A stretch of 64,000 nt of DNA from an uncultured Tateyamaria sp. (GTDB lineage Bacteria; Pseudomonadota; Alphaproteobacteria; Rhodobacterales; Rhodobacteraceae), in contig NZ_CANMEU010000001.1 of NCBI RefSeq assembly GCF_947497045.1, positions 582,589-646,588 on the forward strand. The letters are read 5' to 3'. Made by a program: the position numbers and the translations under genes. Each line of letters opens with the position of its first letter. Positions within the stretch are counted from its first letter, which is position 1. Positions 43,586 through 51,925 of this stretch are shown one piece after another. Under the pieces are notes generated by a model. It saw nothing but the letters and a program-made list of their open reading frames with translations. It did no database searches and was not told the DNA's origin.

Positions 43586-44314
43586 ATGACCAGTCCGATC
43601 TATGCCATTGGCGACATTCATGGGCAGTTGAGCAAACTGGATCAGATCTTGTCTCTGATCGAAGAAGACGGTGGGGCCGATGCGCAGATCGTCTTTCTCG
43701 GCGATTATACGGATCGCGGCCCTGACAGCCGTGGCGTGATCGAGCGGCTGATCGAAGGGCGTGACGCGCATCGCAACTGGACCTTTATCAAAGGCAATCA
43801 CGACCGCATGTTTGAGTGGTTCATGCAAGACCCACTTCGACACGACCCTTATCTGATGGTTGAACTGTACTGGCTGCATCAACGGCTGGGCGGCGATACG
43901 ACACTGGCCTCTTATGGCGTGGATGCCAGCGGCCAGCGGCGGGAAAAAGACGTGCATGCCGAGGCACGCACCGCGGTTCCCCAAGCCCATCTCGACTTTC
44001 TGGCGGAATTGCGCATCACGCATACCGTCGGCGATCTGATGTTTGTCCACGCAGGCATCCGCCCCGGTGTCCCTCTGACTGATCAGACCGAAGAGGACAT
44101 GATCTGGATCCGCCAGCAGTTCCACACCTATACAGGGCCACACCCCAAACTGATCGTGCACGGACACACACCCATCGACCGGGCTACGCATTATGGCAAT
44201 CGGGTGAACCTTGATACGGGTGCCGGATATGGCAAACCCCTTACAGCAGCCGTGTTCGAAGGGGGGCAGGTGTGGACGCTGACCGAAAACGGGCGTCAGG
44301 CGCTGACACCCTGA
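43586..44314 (+). CDS. PPP-family serine/threonine phosphatase-like metallophosphoesterase
   Basis: This 242-residue protein starts at the ATG at 43586 (MTSPIYAIGDIHGQLSKLDQ) with AAGGGA upstream. The metal-binding motifs are GDIHG at about 9-13, LGDYTDRGPDS at about 37-47 and KGNHD at about 68-72. The histidine motifs FVHAGIRPG and IVHGHTPID follow. These are the PPP signatures shared with PrpA and ApaH. The physiological substrate is unknown. A protein phosphatase or a dinucleotide hydrolase are both possible. Confidence 0.9.
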   Translation: MTSPIYAIGDIHGQLSKLDQILSLIEEDGGADAQIVFLGDYTDRGPDSRGVIERLIEGRDAHRNWTFIKGNHDRMFEWFMQDPLRHDPYLMVELYWLHQRLGGDTTLASYGVDASGQRREKDVHAEARTAVPQAHLDFLAELRITHTVGDLMFVHAGIRPGVPLTDQTEEDMIWIRQQFHTYTGPHPKLIVHGHTPIDRATHYGNRVNLDTGAGYGKPLTAAVFEGGQVWTLTENGRQALTP

Positions 44315-44315
44315 C

Positions 44316-44453
44316 CTAGCGCCAATTCAGTACGACCTTGCCCGATGATCCGCCTTTCATTGCGGCAAACCCGGCCTCGAAATCCGCCATATCAGAGCGG
44401 TGCGTGATCACGTTCGACACGTCCAACCCGTTTTGCAGCATAGCGATCATCTG
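44316..44453 (-). pseudogene. tdh: 3-prime remnant of a threonine 3-dehydrogenase-like gene
   Basis: Only about the last 45 codons remain (MIAMLQNGLDVSNVITHRSD, then FEAGFAAMKGGSSGKVVLNW). This matches the C-terminus of zinc-dependent L-threonine 3-dehydrogenase. Homology stops at about 44453, where the inverted repeat of an IS6-type element begins. The rest of the gene is not on the other side of the element, so the insertion was accompanied by a deletion or rearrangement. Confidence 0.7.
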
Positions 44454-44514
44454 AACTATTGCATTAGTCGGTGGTGTTGTTCGTTTTGGGCTTTTGAGAT
44501 TGAGCAAGCCACAC

Positions 44515-45252
44515 AAATCACCGTTCAAGCACCACCGTTTTCCGCACGGCATCATCCTTTGCGCTGTACGGTAGTATTTGCGATATCCGCTGTCATATCA
44601 AGACGTTGTATATTTGCTGGCTGAGCGCGACATCAGTGTGGATCGATCCACGGCTTACCGTTGAGCTTAGAAGTTTGGATCTGAACTGACCAAGCGGACC
44701 GAGAAGCATCTGCGCCGAGCCAGCGTCGATTGGCATGTTCCCTCTCAGGCATTGCAAGCAATGCCCTGTCGGGCGAGAGACCAGACCTACATCCGCGCAG
44801 CCGGACGGTGGTGCTATCTATGGCGGGCAGTCGATGCGAACGGTCAGATAATCGACTTCCCCCTCACCGCCAGACGGGATGCGAAAGACGCCAAAGCCTT
44901 TCTCAACAAAGCGATCGAGCGTGCGCGCCTGCACCAGCCCGTAACAATCGGGACCGACAAAGCACCGACCTATCGCCGCGTCATTCGTGAAATCAATCAC
45001 CGATATGACCCTCATTTTGATAGCATCCGGTACGTCGACAAAAAATGGCGCAACAATTTGATTGAGAGTGATCATGCAGCTACGAAACGACTGCTCGACT
45101 GCCGACAGAGCGTCCGGTCCTTGTGATTGGCCAAAGCTACTTTGAGCAGAATAGAGACCACTAGAACAATCAGACGCGGCCACATCTATCACAAACAACC
45201 AGGTGTTCGGGGTGAAATCCGATTCATCTCTCAACTGTTTGCAACCGCATGA
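44515..45252 (+). pseudogene. IS6-family transposase with four nonsense codons
   Basis: A single frame reads from KSPFKHHRFPHGII to the TGA at 45250, about 245 codons including an insert of 13. It is broken by TAG 44572 and TGA 44662 (both at expected Trp), TAG 44668 (expected Gln) and TGA 45124 (expected Arg). There is no frameshift. Visible family segments are LSYQDVVYLLAERDI, ELTKRTEKHLRRASVDWHV, RWCYLWRAVDANGQIIDF, PVTIGTDKAPTYRRVIREIN and NNLIESDHAATKRLL, so the DDE residues are still encoded. It is non-functional as read. Confidence 0.85.
44740..44779 (+). repeat. Palindromic element inserted in frame in the transposase
   Basis: The ends are CTCTC (44742-44746) and GAGAG (44775-44779). 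Inside is the hairpin GGCATTGC-AA-GCAATGCC (44748-44765), followed by CTGTCGGGC. Compared with normal IS6 transposases (DWHV then DETYI), 39 extra bases add 13 codons (PSQALQAMPCRAR) between Val and the first catalytic Asp, and the frame is kept. No second copy was seen in this window. Confidence 0.65.
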
Positions 45253-45334
45253 TCCAGCGCATCAACACCACACACACACGCCATCAACCGACTAATGCAA
45301 CAGTCCCCATTGAACCCCTTGCGTAATGGCCAGT

Positions 45335-45394
45335 GCCGGACCGGGGGTTTTTCACCCCCGGACCCCCGAACGGTATTTTTGGTCAAAAGAAGAG
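45335..45394 (-). repeat. Type A intergenic hairpin repeat, copy 3 (minus orientation)
   Basis: On the minus strand it reads CTTCTTTTGACCAAAAATAC, then CGTTCGGGGGT and a hairpin CCGGGGGT-GAAAA-ACCCCCGG (45354-45361 with 45341-45348). It begins immediately after the ubiB stop in the direction of ubiB, so it probably serves as its terminator. The lead is identical to copy 2 at 39612. Confidence 0.65.
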
Positions 45395-46927
45395 TCAGAC
45401 AAGCGCTTCGACAATGAGCGTGAGTGCGCCACCTGCCAGTGCGCCCACGCATCCGGCCAGCACCAGCCAGCGCCAGAAGCCGCGTCGTTTTTCGGGGACG
45501 GGATTTGATTGTGCAATCAGAGCCTGTTCGACAAGACGTGGCAGGCGCGGACCAAAGCGGGTGAGGACGCGTGCGGTTTTGTAAAGATCGCTGACCACCG
45601 CCTTGGGCCCGATGGATTTCTGGATGTAATCGGTGACAACGGGCGAGGCGACCTGCCAGATGTTCGTGTTTGGATTGAGCGAGCGTGCGACCCCTTCGAC
45701 CACAACCATGGTCCGTTGCAGCAGGATCAGTTCGGTGCGGGTTTCCATACCGAAGCGTTCGGTGACCTCGAACAGATAGCTCAGCAGCCGCCCCATCGAG
45801 ATTTTGGAGGCATCCATTCCAAAGATCGGTTCGCCCACGGCGCGCAATGCGCGCGCAAATTCGTCCACATCCTTGTCAGCAGGCACATATCCCGCCTCAA
45901 AATGCACCTCGGCGACGCGTTTATAGTCCTTGCGGATGAACCCGAACAGGATCTCTGCGTAGACCCGGCGCGTGTACTCGTCGATATGCCCCATGATCCC
46001 GAAATCATAGGCGATGATATCCCCGTTCGGTGCGACCTTGAGGTTGCCCTGATGCATATCTGCGTGGAAATATCCGTCTCGTAGAGCGTGCATCAGAAAC
46101 AGCTTCAGCACCCGCTGCGACAAATCCACCCGATCGTGTCCCGCCGCATCAATCGCCGCATTGTCCCCCATCGGCACCCCATCGGCCCATTCCAGCGTCA
46201 TCACCCGACGCGCGGAATGTTCCCACCGGATCCTGGGCAATGTGAACCCGTCATCATTGGCTGTGTTGGCTGCGAATTCACCCGCAGCCGAAGATTCGAG
46301 CCGCAAGTCCAGCTCACCCTGCACGACACCATCAAAGTGTTCGATCACCTCCATCGGGCGCAAACGGCGCGCGCCCGGGGCGAAAATATCAACGATACGA
46401 GCCGCGAGGTAGAACGCGTCGACATCCTTGCTGAATGCGCGTTCGATACCGGGGCGAAGCACTTTGACTGCGACCTCTTCCCCTGTCTCCGCGAGTCGGG
46501 CCTTGTGGACCTGCGCAATGGACGCCGCCGCCACCGACGCACTGAACTCGGAGAAAATGGCATCCGTAGGTTGGCCAAGCGCGCGTTGGACTTCGTCCTT
46601 GGCCTCCTCGATAGAGAAGGGGGGCAGTTTGTCCTGAAGCACGCGCAATTGCACTGCCAACTCATCGCCAACCACATCCGGCCTTGTCGACAGAACCTGT
46701 CCAAATTTGATGTAGGCAGGGCCCAGGGCGGTGAGCGCGCGGGTGGCGGGCGGCATGGAGGGGTCGCCCTTGTAACCGAGGAATTGGAAGGGCTTGCCAA
46801 GTGCCTTGGCCACGAAGCGCAGGGCGGGCGGGGCCTCAAACGCATCGAGCACGAGGTTCATCGCCCCGGTCCGTTCCAGCGTTGCGCCCGTCCGGATCAG
46901 ACGGATGATGTTGTGAGGTCCTCTCAT
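45395..46927 (-). CDS. ubiB: ABC1/UbiB atypical kinase for ubiquinone synthesis
   Basis: UbiB is a membrane-bound atypical kinase or ATPase needed for ubiquinone synthesis. The start is the ATG at 46927 (MRGPHNIIRLIRTGATLERT), with GAGG overlapping the ubiE stop region. It gives 510 residues. Signatures are the KxGQ motif (AYIKFGQVLSTRPD at about 71-84), the Ala-rich loop (ASIAQVHKARLAETGEEVAV), and the catalytic region DGYFHADMHQGNLKVAPNGD. Two C-terminal membrane helices are seen (FWRWLVLAGCVGALAGGALT). It is downstream of ubiE in the same operon. Confidence 0.95.
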   Translation of the reverse strand: MRGPHNIIRLIRTGATLERTGAMNLVLDAFEAPPALRFVAKALGKPFQFLGYKGDPSMPPATRALTALGPAYIKFGQVLSTRPDVVGDELAVQLRVLQDKLPPFSIEEAKDEVQRALGQPTDAIFSEFSASVAAASIAQVHKARLAETGEEVAVKVLRPGIERAFSKDVDAFYLAARIVDIFAPGARRLRPMEVIEHFDGVVQGELDLRLESSAAGEFAANTANDDGFTLPRIRWEHSARRVMTLEWADGVPMGDNAAIDAAGHDRVDLSQRVLKLFLMHALRDGYFHADMHQGNLKVAPNGDIIAYDFGIMGHIDEYTRRVYAEILFGFIRKDYKRVAEVHFEAGYVPADKDVDEFARALRAVGEPIFGMDASKISMGRLLSYLFEVTERFGMETRTELILLQRTMVVVEGVARSLNPNTNIWQVASPVVTDYIQKSIGPKAVVSDLYKTARVLTRFGPRLPRLVEQALIAQSNPVPEKRRGFWRWLVLAGCVGALAGGALTLIVEALV

Positions 46928-46937
46928 CCGTGCGGCC

Positions 46938-47684
46938 TCAGATCTTCCAGCCCGAATGCAGCGCGGCAACGCCCATGGTCATATTCCGGTACTTGGCCTG
47001 CTCAAACCCGGCGGCGCGGATCATGCCAAGAAATGTGTCCTGATCCGGGAATTTGCGGATCGATTCCACAAGGTATTGGTAGCTTTCGCGGTCATTGGCG
47101 ATCATCTGGCCCATGCGGGGGATCACGTTGAAGCTGTAGAGATCGTAAAGTTTCTGCATGCCCTCATTGGGCAGTTGCGAGAACTCAAGCACCATCAGCC
47201 GCCCACCGGGTTTGAGCACGCGGTAGGCCTCACTCAGTGCCTCTTGGGGGCGGGTGACGTTCCGGATACCAAAGCTGATGGTGTAGACGTCAAAGCTGTT
47301 GTCCTCAAAAGGCAGCGCCATGGCGTCGCCCACAACCCAGTCCAGACTGTCGGCCATCTTGCCCGCTTCGGCCCGTTTGCGCCCCTCGACCAGCATCGGT
47401 TCGGTCAGATCAAGCACGGTGGCATGCCCACGGCCAGCCCGTTTCAGGAATTTGAAGGAAATGTCGCCCGTACCACCGGCCACATCGAGCAGTCTTTGAC
47501 CGGCACGGGGGGCAAGCCAATCCATCATCGCCTCTTTCCAGATACGGTGGATGCCGACGCTCATCACATCATTCATCACGTCGTATTTTGAGGCCACGGA
47601 ATCAAACACACCACGCACCCGGCCCGCCTTTTCACTTTCGGGCACGGTTTCGAACCCAAAATGGGTGGTTTTGTCATCACTCAT
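46938..47684 (-). CDS. ubiE: Ubiquinone/menaquinone C-methyltransferase UbiE
   Basis: UbiE is an SAM-dependent methyltransferase that C-methylates the ubiquinone ring precursor. The ATG at 47684 ([20 protein letters not shown]) gives 248 residues. An upstream in-frame ATG adds six codons. Visible signatures are [20 protein letters not shown] at about 34-53, SAM motif [16 protein letters not shown] at about 64-79, [20 protein letters not shown] and [18 protein letters not shown]. It starts divergently from mutM with an 87-base gap. Confidence 0.96.
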   Translation of the reverse strand: MSDDKTTHFGFETVPESEKAGRVRGVFDSVASKYDVMNDVMSVGIHRIWKEAMMDWLAPRAGQRLLDVAGGTGDISFKFLKRAGRGHATVLDLTEPMLVEGRKRAEAGKMADSLDWVVGDAMALPFEDNSFDVYTISFGIRNVTRPQEALSEAYRVLKPGGRLMVLEFSQLPNEGMQKLYDLYSFNVIPRMGQMIANDRESYQYLVESIRKFPDQDTFLGMIRAAGFEQAKYRNMTMGVAALHSGWKI

Positions 47685-47771
47685 GGTGCGCATCTTTCTC
47701 ATCTGTCAGGCCTTGTTATAGAGCGCGCGCGGGCATACACAACGTAGCCCTTTTGACGCAGGACCAATGCC

Positions 47772-48623
47772 ATGCCCGAACTGCCCGAAGTTGAAACCGT
47801 GCGCCGCGGGTTGAGTCCGGCAATGACAGGCGCGGTGATCAAGCAGGCGGATATAAACCGGCCCGATCTGCGCTGGCCGTTTCCGCCCGGTATGGCAGAC
47901 CGGCTGACGGGCCAGCGGGTGCTGGGGCTGCGGCGGCGGTCGAAATATATCCTCGCCGACCTCAGCGGGGGCGAAACGCTGTTGGTACATCTTGGGATGT
48001 CGGGGCGGATGCTGGTGTCTGGCGATCCGCTTGGGGTCTTTGTGCATGACCATCCCGCAGCACAGAAGCATGACCATGTGGTGCTGCATATGGACAATGG
48101 CGCGCGCATCACCTTCAACGATCCGCGCCGGTTCGGGGCGATGGACCTGATGGACACGGCCACTTCGGATCAACACAAGCTTCTGGCGGTGCTGGGGCCG
48201 GAGCCGCTTGGCAATGACTTCAATGAAACCCACCTGATTGACGCGTTCAGAAACAAGAACAGCCCTGTCAAATCCGCACTGCTCGATCAGAGAATCGTTG
48301 CCGGGCTGGGCAATATATATGTGTGCGAGGCCCTGTTCCGTGGCGGCATCTCTCCGGCACGCAAGGCGGGAAATATCGGCAAGGGGCGGGTCGCCGCACT
48401 GGTCCCGATCATCCGCGAGGTGCTGTCAGAGGCGATTGAGGCAGGGGGATCATCGCTGCGGGATTTCCGCCAAGCCGATGGAGAGCTTGGATATTTTCAG
48501 CACAGCTTTGACGTGTATGGGCGCGAAGGGGAGCCATGCCGGACCGCTGACTGCCCCCACACAATTGCCCGGATTGTCCAAGCAGGGCGGTCGTCATTCT
48601 ATTGCCGGTCGTGTCAAACTTGA
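47772..48623 (+). CDS. mutM: Formamidopyrimidine-DNA glycosylase
   Basis: MutM (Fpg) removes 8-oxoguanine and other oxidised purines. The 283 residues start [20 protein letters not shown], with the catalytic Pro2 and Glu3. The conserved Lys is in [17 protein letters not shown] (Lys at about 58). The [20 protein letters not shown] segment belongs to the helix-two-turn-helix. The C-terminal zinc finger ([20 protein letters not shown], then FYCRSCQ) is complete. Confidence 0.96.
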   Translation: MPELPEVETVRRGLSPAMTGAVIKQADINRPDLRWPFPPGMADRLTGQRVLGLRRRSKYILADLSGGETLLVHLGMSGRMLVSGDPLGVFVHDHPAAQKHDHVVLHMDNGARITFNDPRRFGAMDLMDTATSDQHKLLAVLGPEPLGNDFNETHLIDAFRNKNSPVKSALLDQRIVAGLGNIYVCEALFRGGISPARKAGNIGKGRVAALVPIIREVLSEAIEAGGSSLRDFRQADGELGYFQHSFDVYGREGEPCRTADCPHTIARIVQAGRSSFYCRSCQT

Positions 48624-48686
48624 CTTGAAACGGGGGCACCTCATGGTAATGCTCGCCCCCTGACGACAACAGATGAAAGCAATCCC

Positions 48687-49463
48687 ATGGCCTATGAGAC
48701 GATCATCGTCGAAGTAGAAGACCACATCGCAAAGGTGACGCTGAACCGGCCCGATGCGTTGAATGCGCTGAACGATCAGTTGATGAGCGAGCTTGCGGAG
48801 GCGATGAGCGCGGCTCAGGCCGACAGCAAAGTGCGCTGCATCGTGATCACTGGGTCGGAAAAGGCTTTCGCCGCCGGGGCCGATATCGCGATGATGAAGA
48901 ACAAGACCTATGTCGAGGCCTTTACCGAAGATTTGTTTGGCCCAGAAACCGATGCGATCGTACGGGTGCGCAAGCCGGTAATTGCTGCGGTGTCCGGCTA
49001 TGCCCTTGGTGGGGGATGCGAGTTGGCGATGATGTGTGATTTCATCATCGCCTCGGATACAGCCAAGTTCGGGCAACCCGAAATCAACCTTGGGGTCATG
49101 GCCGGAATCGGGGGCACACAGCGCCTGACCCGCGCCGTGGGCAAAGCCAAGGCGATGGATATGAACCTCACAGGCCGTTTCATGGACGCAGAAGAGGCCG
49201 AGCGCGCCGGGCTTGTCAGCCGCGTGGTCCCTGCCAAAAAACTGCTCGACGAAGCGATGGGGGCCGCTGCCAAAATTGCGGAAAAATCCATGATCTCGAC
49301 CATGGCCGTCAAGGAGGCCGTCAACCGCTCGTTCGAAGTGCCGCTGCGCGAGGGGCTGCTGTTCGAGCGGCGGGTGTTCCACTCGCTATTTGCCACCGAA
49401 GATCAGAAGGAAGGGATGGCCGCCTTCCTTGAAAAACGCGAAGCGCAGTTCCGGGACAAATAG
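48687..49463 (+). CDS. Enoyl-CoA hydratase
   Basis: This 258-residue crotonase-fold protein is likely a short-chain enoyl-CoA hydratase (FadB1/PaaF type). Oxyanion-hole and catalytic segments are [17 protein letters not shown] at about 58-74 and [20 protein letters not shown] at about 101-120. The two catalytic glutamates of hydratases fit GGCELAM and [16 protein letters not shown]. Its place between mutM and rpsT-dnaA is conserved in Rhodobacterales. Confidence 0.92.
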   Translation: MAYETIIVEVEDHIAKVTLNRPDALNALNDQLMSELAEAMSAAQADSKVRCIVITGSEKAFAAGADIAMMKNKTYVEAFTEDLFGPETDAIVRVRKPVIAAVSGYALGGGCELAMMCDFIIASDTAKFGQPEINLGVMAGIGGTQRLTRAVGKAKAMDMNLTGRFMDAEEAERAGLVSRVVPAKKLLDEAMGAAAKIAEKSMISTMAVKEAVNRSFEVPLREGLLFERRVFHSLFATEDQKEGMAAFLEKREAQFRDK

Positions 49464-49484
49464 GGTACCGATCCAGCCTCTTCA

Positions 49485-49535
49485 TCTTGCAAAATAAACT
49501 CCGGGGGGCCCGCAGGGCGGGGGCTGGCCCCCTCC
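49485..49535 (+). repeat. Type A intergenic hairpin repeat, copy 4
   Basis: The layout is CTTGCAAAATAAACTCCGGG, then a GC-rich part with stem GGGGGC (49519-49524) and GCCCCC (49527-49532). The lead is diverged from copies 2 and 3 but has the same order. It lies just after the enoyl-CoA hydratase stop. Confidence 0.5.
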
Positions 49536-49623
49536 AGGGTCGACATGGCTTGACTCGGTTTGCGGACGGACATAAAGACGCCACTTCTGAAACTACCGCA
49601 CCAATAGATTGGGACGAGATAAT

Positions 49624-49887
49624 ATGGCAAATTCGCCTCAGGCCAAAAAGCGGGCCCGTCAAAACGAAAAACGCTTTCAAGTGAACAAGGCGCGTCGCTC
49701 GCGCATCCGCACCTATCTGCGCCGTGTCGAAGAGGCGATTGCCTCGGGTGACAAAGACGCAGCAGGCACCGCACTCAAGGCCGCTCAGCCGGAATTGATG
49801 CGGGGTGTGACCAAGGGTGTTTACCACAAGAATACAGTGGCGCGCAAAATGTCGCGCCTGTCGGCCCGGGTCAAAGCGCTGGGCTAA
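49624..49887 (+). CDS. rpsT: Ribosomal protein S20
   Basis: S20 binds 16S rRNA in the small subunit. The start is the ATG at 49624 ([20 protein letters not shown]), which gives 87 residues, the usual length. An upstream in-frame ATG adds five codons only. The basic N-terminal helix, the [17 protein letters not shown] segment ([20 protein letters not shown]) and the C-terminus LSARVKALG are diagnostic. A strong terminator follows after 23 bases. Confidence 0.97.
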   Translation: MANSPQAKKRARQNEKRFQVNKARRSRIRTYLRRVEEAIASGDKDAAGTALKAAQPELMRGVTKGVYHKNTVARKMSRLSARVKALG

Positions 49888-49910
49888 GACACGCACCGCG
49901 TGAATTTCAA

Positions 49911-49938
49911 AGCGTCGCATTTTTGCGGCGCTTTTTTC
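49911..49938 (+). terminator. Rho-independent terminator of rpsT
   Basis: A 9-bp stem AGCGTCGCA (49911-49919) with TGCGGCGCT (49924-49932, one G-T pair) has a TTTT loop and is followed by TTTTTCG. It is a textbook intrinsic terminator directly behind rpsT. Confidence 0.9.
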
Positions 49939-50388
49939 GTTTTTCCTATGAAAACAAGGGCCGCACAGATTCTTTGCACAAAAAGTCTGAGTCAAGATTT
50001 AAGTTCTATGGACGCACTGCGCGCGAACTTGTTACCACCGTGGTGCGACTAGGAATCGCCTTGGGGGGACAGGCCAGACATCGATACGATTGTTGCCGTA
50101 TTGATCGACGGAGCGGGTAGACAAAGATAATGTAACCCGCATTTGGAATGGTGCAGTTTTGGCTGCAATCCGACCTGTCATAAAAATTGGTGTACGGTAG
50201 ACGCGGAGCGCGTTTGGCCATGTTCTGGCCTTATGTGCGGTGTCTCATCTGTTAAAATCCGAAGGGATCGAGTCCGCTGGCATCTGGCAGCGGGGTGGGA
50301 TCGATTTGCCTTCAAAATGAACGGGACGGAGGAGTCGTCCGGCACGGGCCGGTTGATTCTGATGGCAGATATGAATGGTTGGACGAAG
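49939..50388 (+). other. dnaA upstream region
   Basis: There are about 450 bases between the rpsT terminator and dnaA. The dnaA frame is open from 50143 through the start, with ATG codons at 50317, 50362 and 50371 before the chosen one at 50389. A strong GGACGGAGGAG lies at 50327-50337. I found no clear TTATNCACA DnaA boxes and no AT-rich unwinding region, so this does not look like a typical oriC. The rest shows no coding potential. Confidence 0.5.
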
Positions 50389-51756
50389 ATGACAAAAGAA
50401 AAATGGGGCGAACTGCGGGAACGGCTGCTTACGACGGTTGGACAGAACAATTACACCACATGGATTGAACCGCTCGACTTCAGGGATCTTGACGATGGGA
50501 TCGCGACATTTGATGTGCCCACGCATTTCATGGGCAATTATGTCAGCCAGAACTTTTCCGATCTGATCCTGCACGAGCTGAAAAACGAAGATGACAGCAT
50601 CCGCCGCCTCAGCTTTTCAGTGCCCGCCAATTCACAAAGCCGACCCAGCGCGATTGATACGCCTGCCCGGACGGCCGCGCCTGTGCCGCCCACGCCGACC
50701 CGCGCCCATGCTGCTCTGTCCGCCGCGCCGCTGGATCGGCGTTTTACCTTTGACAGCTTTGTTGTGGGTAAACCTAACGAATTGGCCCACGCCGCTGCCC
50801 GTCGGGTGGCCGAAGGCGGTCCTGTCACCTTTAATCCGCTGTTTCTTTATGGGGGCGTTGGCCTTGGCAAAACGCACCTCATGCATGCCATCGCCTGGGA
50901 ACTTCAGACCCGCCGCCCCGATCTGAATGTCCTTTATCTGTCCGCCGAGCAATTCATGTACCGCTTTGTGCAGGCCTTGCGCGACCGCAAGATGATGGAC
51001 TTCAAAGAGCTATTCCGCTCCGTCGACGTCCTGATGGTCGATGACGTTCAATTCATCGCCGGCAAGGGGTCAACACAAGAGGAATTCTTTCATACCTTCA
51101 ACGCACTGGTGGATCAGAACAAACAGATCATCATTTCTGCCGACCGCGCACCAGGTGAGATCAAAGACCTTGAAGATCGTGTGAAATCCCGTTTGCAATG
51201 TGGTCTGGTAGTCGATCTGCACCCGACTGATTATGAACTGCGCCTTGGCATCCTGCAGTCCAAGGTCGAACAGCATGTCCTCACCTATCCCGACCTTCGC
51301 GTCGAGGACGGAGTGCTCGAATTCCTTGCCCATCGCATCTCCACGAACGTACGGGTGCTTGAGGGCGCGTTAACCCGGCTGTTTGCCTTTGCCTCCCTTG
51401 TGGGGCGCAAGATCGACATGGATCTGACCCAGGATTGCCTAGCCGACGTGCTGCGCGCCTCGGAACGCAAGATCACGGTCGAAGAAATCCAGCGCAAGGT
51501 CTCGGAACATTACAACATCCGCCTGTCCGACATGATCGGCCCCAAGCGGTTGCGCAGCTATGCCCGGCCCCGGCAGGTTGCGATGTATCTATGTAAAAAG
51601 ATGACCTCGCGCAGCTTGCCCGAGATTGGCCGTCGTTTTGGGGGCCGTGACCACACCACGGTCATGCACGGCGTCAAGCGCATCGAAGAGTTGAAGCAGC
51701 AAGACGGTCAGATCGCCGAAGATCTCGAAATGCTGCGCCGGGCCCTTGAGGCCTGA
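50389..51756 (+). CDS. dnaA: Chromosomal replication initiator DnaA
   Basis: DnaA is the replication initiator. I choose the ATG at 50389 (MTKEKWGELRERLLTTVGQN), because this is where Roseobacter DnaA proteins normally begin. It gives 455 residues. Alternative upstream ATGs add 6, 9 or 24 residues. Domain I is at 1-75 and a Pro/Ala-rich linker at about 80-115. The AAA+ domain has Walker A GGVGLGKTHLMHAI and Walker B VLMVDDVQFIAGK. The domain IV DnaA-box-binding motif is GGRDHTTVMHGVKRIEEL at about 422-439. Confidence 0.96.
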   Translation: MTKEKWGELRERLLTTVGQNNYTTWIEPLDFRDLDDGIATFDVPTHFMGNYVSQNFSDLILHELKNEDDSIRRLSFSVPANSQSRPSAIDTPARTAAPVPPTPTRAHAALSAAPLDRRFTFDSFVVGKPNELAHAAARRVAEGGPVTFNPLFLYGGVGLGKTHLMHAIAWELQTRRPDLNVLYLSAEQFMYRFVQALRDRKMMDFKELFRSVDVLMVDDVQFIAGKGSTQEEFFHTFNALVDQNKQIIISADRAPGEIKDLEDRVKSRLQCGLVVDLHPTDYELRLGILQSKVEQHVLTYPDLRVEDGVLEFLAHRISTNVRVLEGALTRLFAFASLVGRKIDMDLTQDCLADVLRASERKITVEEIQRKVSEHYNIRLSDMIGPKRLRSYARPRQVAMYLCKKMTSRSLPEIGRRFGGRDHTTVMHGVKRIEELKQQDGQIAEDLEMLRRALEA

Positions 51757-51780
51757 AAACAGGTCGTAAATTCACCACAG

Positions 51781-51807
51781 CGGGTGCCCTATTCGGCACC
51801 CGTTTCG
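51781..51807 (+). terminator. Stem-loop after dnaA
   Basis: Stem CGGGTGCC (51781-51788) with GGCACCCG (51795-51802), a six-base loop and a following TTTCG. It lies 24 bases after the dnaA stop and probably separates dnaA from dnaN transcripts. Confidence 0.7.
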
Positions 51808-51925
51808 TATTTGAGCTCCCGGCGTCTTGACGCCGATGCCTGCGCACCCGACAAGCAACAAAATGCTTGTGATGCACGGTGGGTAAGCTAGTGTGCCCGT
51901 CCCGATGCCTGGTGGGAGAGCGACC

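Larger units (their letters stand above)
44453..45307 (+). mobile_element. Decayed IS6-family insertion sequence
   Basis: The element is about 855 bp, which fits IS6/IS26 relatives. The left end reads GAACTATTGCATTAGTCGGT. The right end, reverse complemented, reads GGACTGTTGCATTAGTCGGT. They match at 18 of 20 positions and resemble the GGCACTGTTGCAAA ends of this family. No 8-bp target duplication was seen (left flank GATCATCT, right flank CCCATTGA), in line with a later rearrangement. It interrupts a tdh-like gene. Confidence 0.8.

Noticed and set aside
49939..50388. Replication origin next to dnaA
   Set aside because: No convincing TTATNCACA boxes or AT-rich unwinding region were found. 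The nearest match (CTTTGCACA) has two mismatches. The origin in this order often lies elsewhere.
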